A stretch of DNA of 64,000 nucleotides from Mycobacteriaceae bacterium (GTDB lineage: Bacteria; Actinomycetota; Actinomycetes; Mycobacteriales; Mycobacteriaceae). The notes beneath the pieces are model-generated. The model did not search any database. It was not told where the DNA came from and worked only from the letters and a program-made list of their open reading frames with translations. Below, one piece after another: positions 60,017 to 64,000 of this stretch (positions are counted from its first letter, which is position 1; every line of letters begins with the position of its first letter). The stretch is from NCBI GenBank assembly GCA_019749805.1, contig JAIEPH010000006.1, positions 104,095 to 168,094 on the forward strand, given 5' to 3'. The translations under genes and the position numbers were made by a program.

Positions 60017-61201
60017 TCAGTCCGTCTTTGGTTCGACCGGGACCAGAGGTATGGCCAGTAGCGGCAGGAGCGCGGAGACCGCGAACGCCACGGGGTAGCC
60101 GAGGGCACCGATCAAGGCGCCGAACACGGGGGCAGACGCGGCGGAGGCGAAGAGTTGACTGGTGTTCTGCGTGCCCAATGCCCGTCCGCTCCAGAACGGT
60201 CCGGAGATCTCGGCGATGGCCGTGAATGCCAGCCCGTTGTCCGAGACGGTGATCACCGACGCGATCACCATGATCGCCACGCTGATCGGCGAACTGAGCC
60301 AGTCGGTCACCGCCAGCAGACCCATCGTGGCGGCGGCCGCCAGGGCAATGGTGCGGATCGGCCTCAGTCGCGAACCGGTCACGTCCGACCATCGGCCGGC
60401 CGCGATTCGACCACCTGCACCCAACACCTGCGCCGCCGTGACGAGAGCGCCTGCCGACGCTGCCGACCATCCTCGGTCGGTCATCAACCACACCAATGCG
60501 AATGTCCACAGCACCGCTTGAGGCACCACCAGTAGTACAGAGACAGCGTGTATCCGGGCCAAGACCGACGATGCGCGATAGGGATTCGCGAGGTGCTCGG
60601 GCGGGGCCTCCGAGCGTGGTGGACGTGGCGGATCGATCACGAACACCGCGCACACGACCGCGGAAAGCGCGCACACGATCGCCGGAAAGCACAGTGCCGC
60701 AGAGATGCTGTGCGCGTCGGCCACCCGCGGAATCACCAAGGCGCCCAAGCCGACCCCGAGCGGTGTCGCGGTTTGGCGGATGCCCATGACCAAGCCGCGT
60801 CGATCCGGTGGGAACCAGCCGACCACCAGTCGGCCGCTGGCCGAATTGCTACTGGCGGCGGCCATCCCTCCGAGCATCAGGAACGCACCCATGGCGAACA
60901 GCGAGTCGACGGAAGCGGCCGCGAACGCCGCCGCGGCGATGAGCACCGAACCGAGGCTCAACACGATGCGCTCGCCGAACCGGTCGACGAGGTAGCCCCA
61001 CGCGATGAGCGTGAGTACCAAGCCGAAGCCGGGTAGCGCTGACATCAGGCCCGCAGCCCCGAGATCGAGTCCGCGTTCGCGCTGCAAGCTTGGAATGAGA
61101 AAGGCCACACCGTTGATGAACACGTTGGCGCTCGTCGTCGCGGTCAGCGCAATGACAAGCAGCGACCAGCGTCGCGCGGTGCTTATCGGGTCCGCGGACA
61201 T
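60017..61201 (-). CDS. Major facilitator superfamily transporter (Rv2994-like)
   Basis: 394 aa with about twelve membrane helices. The loop 2-3 motif is DRFGERIVLSLG (about 73-84), and GIRQTATPLGVGLGALV is a helix-5-like signature. It resembles CynX/NNP-type or drug exporters; substrate not known. The ATG at 61201 is followed upstream by an A/T-rich operator. The divergent neighbour is a fumarylacetoacetase-family gene, so the substrate could be an organic acid, though this is speculation. Confidence 0.85.
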   Translation of the reverse strand: MSADPISTARRWSLLVIALTATTSANVFINGVAFLIPSLQRERGLDLGAAGLMSALPGFGLVLTLIAWGYLVDRFGERIVLSLGSVLIAAAAFAAASVDSLFAMGAFLMLGGMAAASSNSASGRLVVGWFPPDRRGLVMGIRQTATPLGVGLGALVIPRVADAHSISAALCFPAIVCALSAVVCAVFVIDPPRPPRSEAPPEHLANPYRASSVLARIHAVSVLLVVPQAVLWTFALVWLMTDRGWSAASAGALVTAAQVLGAGGRIAAGRWSDVTGSRLRPIRTIALAAAATMGLLAVTDWLSSPISVAIMVIASVITVSDNGLAFTAIAEISGPFWSGRALGTQNTSQLFASAASAPVFGALIGALGYPVAFAVSALLPLLAIPLVPVEPKTD

Positions 61202-61222
61202 GGCCCCATGGTCGCACGGTTA

Positions 61223-61258
61223 TCTCATATATCTGAACAGATATCTCAATATATGAGA
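61223..61258. promoter_or_regulatory. A/T-rich compound operator between the MFS and FAH-family genes
   Basis: Inner palindrome ATATCTG-AA-CAGATAT (61229-61244) is perfect. Outer arms TCTCATATAT (61223-61232) and ATATATGAGA (61249-61258) are also perfect. TATCTCA is repeated directly 21 bp apart (61221 and 61242). It begins 22 bases upstream of the transporter start. The A/T content is far above the surroundings. A local regulator of GntR or TetR type is expected, but none is encoded next to it. Confidence 0.65.
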
Positions 61259-61303
61259 CACTGCTGCGGCGGGAGTGGCCGCAGCACGAACTATCGCGGC
61301 CAC

Positions 61304-61309
61304 TAGGCT
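61304..61309 (+). promoter_or_regulatory. -10 element TAGGCT before the FAH-family gene (leaderless)
   Basis: TAGGCT ends 6 bases before ATG 61316; the FAH-gltX transcript is predicted to start at the ATG. Confidence 0.5.
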
Positions 61310-61315
61310 GACGGC

Positions 61316-62104
61316 ATGCGCCTTGGACGTATCGCCAGCCCAGACAGCGTCTGCTTCGTCAGCATCGAGGGTCCTCTCGACGACTCGGCCCGGGCAGTCG
61401 CCAAAGAAATCGCCGAGCATCCCTTCGGCACTCCGACCTTCACCGGCCGGGAGTGGCCCCTGGCCGACGTGCGGATACTCTCGCCGATTCTGGCCAGCAA
61501 GGTCGTATGCATCGGGAAGAACTATGCGGCGCACGTCGCGGAAATGGGCGGCGGAGATTTTCCTGATCCGGTGATGTTCATGAAGCCCAACACCGCGATC
61601 GTCGGTCCGAACGTGCCCATTCAGCTTCCGGCCGACGCCAACCCGGTGCACTTCGAGGGTGAACTCGCCGTCGTCATCGGCCGAGTCTGCAAGGACGTTC
61701 CCGCCGCCCGCGCCGCGGAGAACATCCTGGGCTACACGATCGCCAACGACGTGTCGGCGCGTGATCAGCAGCAGAAGGACGGCCAGTGGACTCGGGCGAA
61801 AGGCCACGACACGTTCTGCCCGATTGGACCGTGGATCGTCACCGATCTGGATCCGTCCGACGTGGCGTTGCGCACCGAGGTCAACGGCGAGATCAAACAG
61901 GACAGCCGGACATCGCTGATGATTCACGATGTCGGGGCGATCGTGGAGTGGATTTCGGCGGTGATGACACTGCTGCCCGGCGATGTCATCCTGACCGGGA
62001 CACCGGAAGGTGTCGGCCCCATTGAAGGTGGCGACACCGTCACCGTCACCATTGAAGGTATCGGGAGTCTTTCCAATCCGGTTGTGCGCAAAGGAAAGTC
62101 ATGA
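61316..62104 (+). CDS. Fumarylacetoacetate hydrolase-family protein (acylpyruvase type)
   Basis: 262 aa. The metal site is formed by the Glu residues of [12 protein letters not shown] (about 109-120) and the Asp of NDVSARDQQ (about 144-152); CIGKNYAAH and [14 protein letters not shown] are family-typical. Enzymes of this type split C-C bonds in acylpyruvates, or decarboxylate oxaloacetate. The real substrate is open. It matches Rv2993c. Its stop overlaps the gltX start as ATGA, an unexpected but conserved link of a metabolic enzyme to a tRNA synthetase. Confidence 0.9.
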   Translation: MRLGRIASPDSVCFVSIEGPLDDSARAVAKEIAEHPFGTPTFTGREWPLADVRILSPILASKVVCIGKNYAAHVAEMGGGDFPDPVMFMKPNTAIVGPNVPIQLPADANPVHFEGELAVVIGRVCKDVPAARAAENILGYTIANDVSARDQQQKDGQWTRAKGHDTFCPIGPWIVTDLDPSDVALRTEVNGEIKQDSRTSLMIHDVGAIVEWISAVMTLLPGDVILTGTPEGVGPIEGGDTVTVTIEGIGSLSNPVVRKGKS

Positions 62105-63579
62105 CGACCGATATGCGGGTGCGGTTCTGCCCGTCGCCAACCGGCACACCGCACGTCGGCCTGATCCGGACCGCGCTGTTCAACTGGGCCTACGCGCGCC
62201 ATTGCGGCGGGGCCTTCGTGTTCCGCCTGGAGGACACCGACGCCGAACGAGACAGCGAGGAAAGCTATCTGGCGCTGTTGGACGCCCTGAGCTGGCTGGG
62301 GCTGAACTACGACGAAGGTCCAGACATCGGGGGACCGTACGCCCCGTACCGGCAGTCGAAACGCGGCGAGATATACCGGGACGTGCTGACCCGGCTACAG
62401 GAATCCGGTGACGCCTATGAGGCGTTTTCGACGGCCGAGGAAGTCGAAGCCCGCCACGTCGCCGCGGGCCGAAACCCCAAACTCGGCTTCGACAACTACG
62501 ACCGCGAACTCACCGAAGCCCAGCGCACCGCGTTTCTCGACGAGGGTCGCAGGCCAGTGCTCCGGCTACGGATGCCCGCCGAAGACATCACCTGGAATGA
62601 CCTCGTCCGCGGGGAAACAACATTCGCTGCGGGCGTGGTTCCCGATTTCGCGCTGACCCGCGCCAGCGGTGATCCGTTGTACACATTGGTCAATCCGGTT
62701 GACGACGCGCTGATGAAGATCACGCACGTCCTGCGTGGCGAGGACCTGCTCCCGTCCACACCGCGCCAGATCGCGCTGTACCAGGCACTGATTCGTATCG
62801 GCGTCGCTGACCGGGTGCCCGAGTTCGCTCACCTGCCAAGCGTTCTGGGAGACGGCAACAAGAAGCTGTCGAAGCGTGATCCGCAGTCGAACCTGTTCAT
62901 TCACCGAGAACGTGGCTTCATACCGGAGGGGCTGCTGAACTACCTGGCGCTGCTGGGCTGGGGTATCGCCGAAGACCACGACGTATTCAGCCTCGACGAG
63001 ATGGTTGCCGCCTTCGACGTCGTCAACGTCAACTCGAACCCCGCCCGGTTCGATCAGAAGAAGGCGGACGCACTCAACGCCGAACACATCCGCATGTTGG
63101 GTGAGGGCGATTTCACCGCGCGGCTGGCCGCGTATTTCGCTGCCCACGGACACGACACGGGACTCGACGAAGCCCAATTCGCGGAGGCCGCGCGGCTCGT
63201 GCAGACCCGAATCGTCGTACTCGGCGACGCATGGGACCTGTTGAAGTTCCTCAACGACGCAGAGTTCACCCTCGACGAGAAGTCGGCCGCCAAGGAACTG
63301 AAGCCCGAAGCCGTCGCGGTGCTGGACGCCGCGCTCGCCGCGCTCGAGTCAATCGGAGAGTGGACCGCCGCGGCGATCGAAAACGCTCTGAAGGTCTCGT
63401 TGTTGGAGAATCTGGAGCTCAAGCCACGCAAGGCGTTCGGACCGCTGCGCGTCGCCGCCACGGGCGCGTCGATCAGTCCGCCGCTGTTCGAATCGCTCGA
63501 GCTCCTGGGGCGGGACCGCAGCCTGCTCCGGCTACGCGCGGGACGCGATCGTGCCGCCACCGTCGCAGACCAGGCGTGA
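62101..63579 (+). CDS. gltX: Glutamyl-tRNA synthetase (non-discriminating)
   Basis: 492 aa class I synthetase. The HIGH-type motif is PHVG in [10 protein letters not shown] (about 10-19) and the KMSKS-type loop is KLSKRD (about 257-262). In mycobacteria it charges both tRNA-Glu and tRNA-Gln; the second is then corrected by GatCAB, encoded at 40.7-45 kb. Both target tRNAs, Gln and Glu, lie directly after it. ATG 62101 is coupled to the upstream gene. Orthologue of Rv2992c. Confidence 0.97.
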   Translation: MTTDMRVRFCPSPTGTPHVGLIRTALFNWAYARHCGGAFVFRLEDTDAERDSEESYLALLDALSWLGLNYDEGPDIGGPYAPYRQSKRGEIYRDVLTRLQESGDAYEAFSTAEEVEARHVAAGRNPKLGFDNYDRELTEAQRTAFLDEGRRPVLRLRMPAEDITWNDLVRGETTFAAGVVPDFALTRASGDPLYTLVNPVDDALMKITHVLRGEDLLPSTPRQIALYQALIRIGVADRVPEFAHLPSVLGDGNKKLSKRDPQSNLFIHRERGFIPEGLLNYLALLGWGIAEDHDVFSLDEMVAAFDVVNVNSNPARFDQKKADALNAEHIRMLGEGDFTARLAAYFAAHGHDTGLDEAQFAEAARLVQTRIVVLGDAWDLLKFLNDAEFTLDEKSAAKELKPEAVAVLDAALAALESIGEWTAAAIENALKVSLLENLELKPRKAFGPLRVAATGASISPPLFESLELLGRDRSLLRLRAGRDRAATVADQA

Positions 63580-63670
63580 GAAAAGTGGGCGTAGATCTTT
63601 GGTAGTCTGCACGTCGGCCCGAAACAACGCGCGGCGGCGCCGCCGATTGCTTGCTTGGGCCGAGAAGGGC

Positions 63671-63689
63671 CTGTGACCTGCGGTTACAG
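63671..63689 (+). other. Hairpin between gltX and tRNA-Gln
   Basis: CTGTGACC (63671-63678) pairs with GGTTACAG (63682-63689) with one wobble around TGC. It ends 8 bases before the tRNA and may help processing of the tRNA from the gltX transcript; there is no T-run to make it a terminator. Confidence 0.35.
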
Positions 63690-63697
63690 GTAGCCAA

Positions 63698-63769
63698 TGG
63701 GGTATGGTGTAATTGGCAACACAGCGGTTTCTGGTACCGCCATTCTAGGTTCGAGTCCTGGTACCCCAG
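63698..63769 (+). tRNA. tRNA-Gln (anticodon CUG)
   Basis: 72 bases. Acceptor arms TGGGGTA and TACCCCA, anticodon stem GCGGT/ACCGC with loop TTCTGGT (anticodon CTG at 63731-63733), and T-loop GTTCGAGTC are all present. The CCA end is not encoded (the sequence after the discriminator G is CAA). Confidence 0.96.
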
Positions 63770-63866
63770 CAATTCGCGATGAGCGCTCGTGCGAAGAGCG
63801 CCGGCCTCAAGCTGATTAGGTCCGCATAATCCGCTGGGCTATGCTGGCTGTCCGGAAATAGTTCTG

Positions 63867-63939
63867 GCCCCCGTCGTCTAGCGGCCTAGGACGCCGCCCT
63901 CTCACGGCGGTAGCGTGGGTTCGAATCCCATCGGGGGTA
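63867..63939 (+). tRNA. tRNA-Glu (anticodon CUC)
   Basis: 73 bases. Acceptor arms GCCCCCG and CGGGGGT (one G-U), anticodon stem CCGCC/GGCGG with loop CTCTCAC (anticodon CTC at 63901-63903), T-arm GTGGGTTCGAATCCCAT. The CCA end is not encoded. It is 97 bases after tRNA-Gln on the same strand, probably in one transcript. Confidence 0.96.
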
Positions 63940-63956
63940 CAAGCGAGTGAGCCGAG

Positions 63957-63979
63957 GGCAGAGAGCTTGCTCTCGTGCC
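63957..63979 (+). other. Hairpin after tRNA-Glu
   Basis: GGCA-GAGAGC (63957-63966) pairs with GCTCTC (63969-63974) and TGCC (63976-63979), with one bulged G and a two-base loop. It may close the tRNA transcript; no T-run is seen within the window. Confidence 0.4.
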
Positions 63980-64000
63980 GAGGCGATTGAGTCTTGCAGT

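Overview
The window is a dense, GC-rich mycobacterial chromosome segment, most likely from a fast-growing environmental Mycobacterium (Mycolicibacterium). The order of its conserved genes follows, from memory of the M. tuberculosis H37Rv map, the block Rv3050c to Rv2992c in inverted orientation: TetR and monooxygenase, nrdF, adhC/fecB, ctaD, serB2, an ABC ATPase, the methylglucose lipopolysaccharide (MGLP) genes, etfBA, iscS-mnmA, ligA, gatCA-pfkA-gatB, lppZ, doxX, cfp6, ilvBNC, serA-leuB and gltX with tRNA-Gln and tRNA-Glu. No rRNA, prophage, transposase or CRISPR array was seen, and no gene-free stretch exceeds 300 bases.

Layout. 0-10.5 kb: redox, nucleotide and respiratory genes (BVMO-type monooxygenase, class Ib ribonucleotide reductase small subunit behind paired NrdR boxes, cutinase, alcohol dehydrogenase, a frameshifted YCII gene, FecB, cytochrome c oxidase subunit I, phosphoserine phosphatase). 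10.5-13 kb: an inserted divergent MocR/YczE module with a possible unannotated coupled small gene. 13-18 kb: ABC ATPase, Nudix, a shortened enoyl-CoA hydratase, methyltransferases and TB22.2. 18-25.6 kb: an alanine/cation symporter, a PQQ-type lipoprotein and the MGLP cluster, whose GH57 enzyme carries an in-frame 30-bp minisatellite at its N-terminus. 25.7-31.9 kb: electron-transfer flavoprotein, an OlsB/OlsA-like acyltransferase pair, IscS and MnmA.

31.9-45 kb: LpqA, a MetE-like protein, an SRPBCC-ArsR pair with two operator palindromes, an acyl-CoA ligase, DNA ligase A, GatCAB and phosphofructokinase. 45-47 kb: a TetR / SDR / Gdx-type SMR exporter module under a near-consensus promoter with operators on both sides; the SDR is frameshifted. 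47-53 kb: LppZ, DoxX, Cfp6 and ilvBNC, which has a predicted leaderless leader peptide rich in Leu/Val/Ile followed by an intrinsic terminator. 53-56.8 kb: small accessory genes including a frameshifted MerR/B12-type regulator. 56.8-64 kb: serA-leuB, an MFS transporter divergent from a fumarylacetoacetase-family gene, gltX and two tRNAs.

Recurring themes. Head-to-tail genes are often coupled by ATGA or GTGA overlaps. Many core genes start directly 6-8 nt after a TANNNT -10 element (TAGGCT five times), predicting leaderless mRNAs. Accessory modules sit in the gaps of the conserved order, each with its own local regulator and palindromic operator. Three of the less conserved genes carry single frameshifts, which may be real decay or sequence error. 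Correspondences to M. tuberculosis genes are recalled from knowledge of that genome, not computed here.
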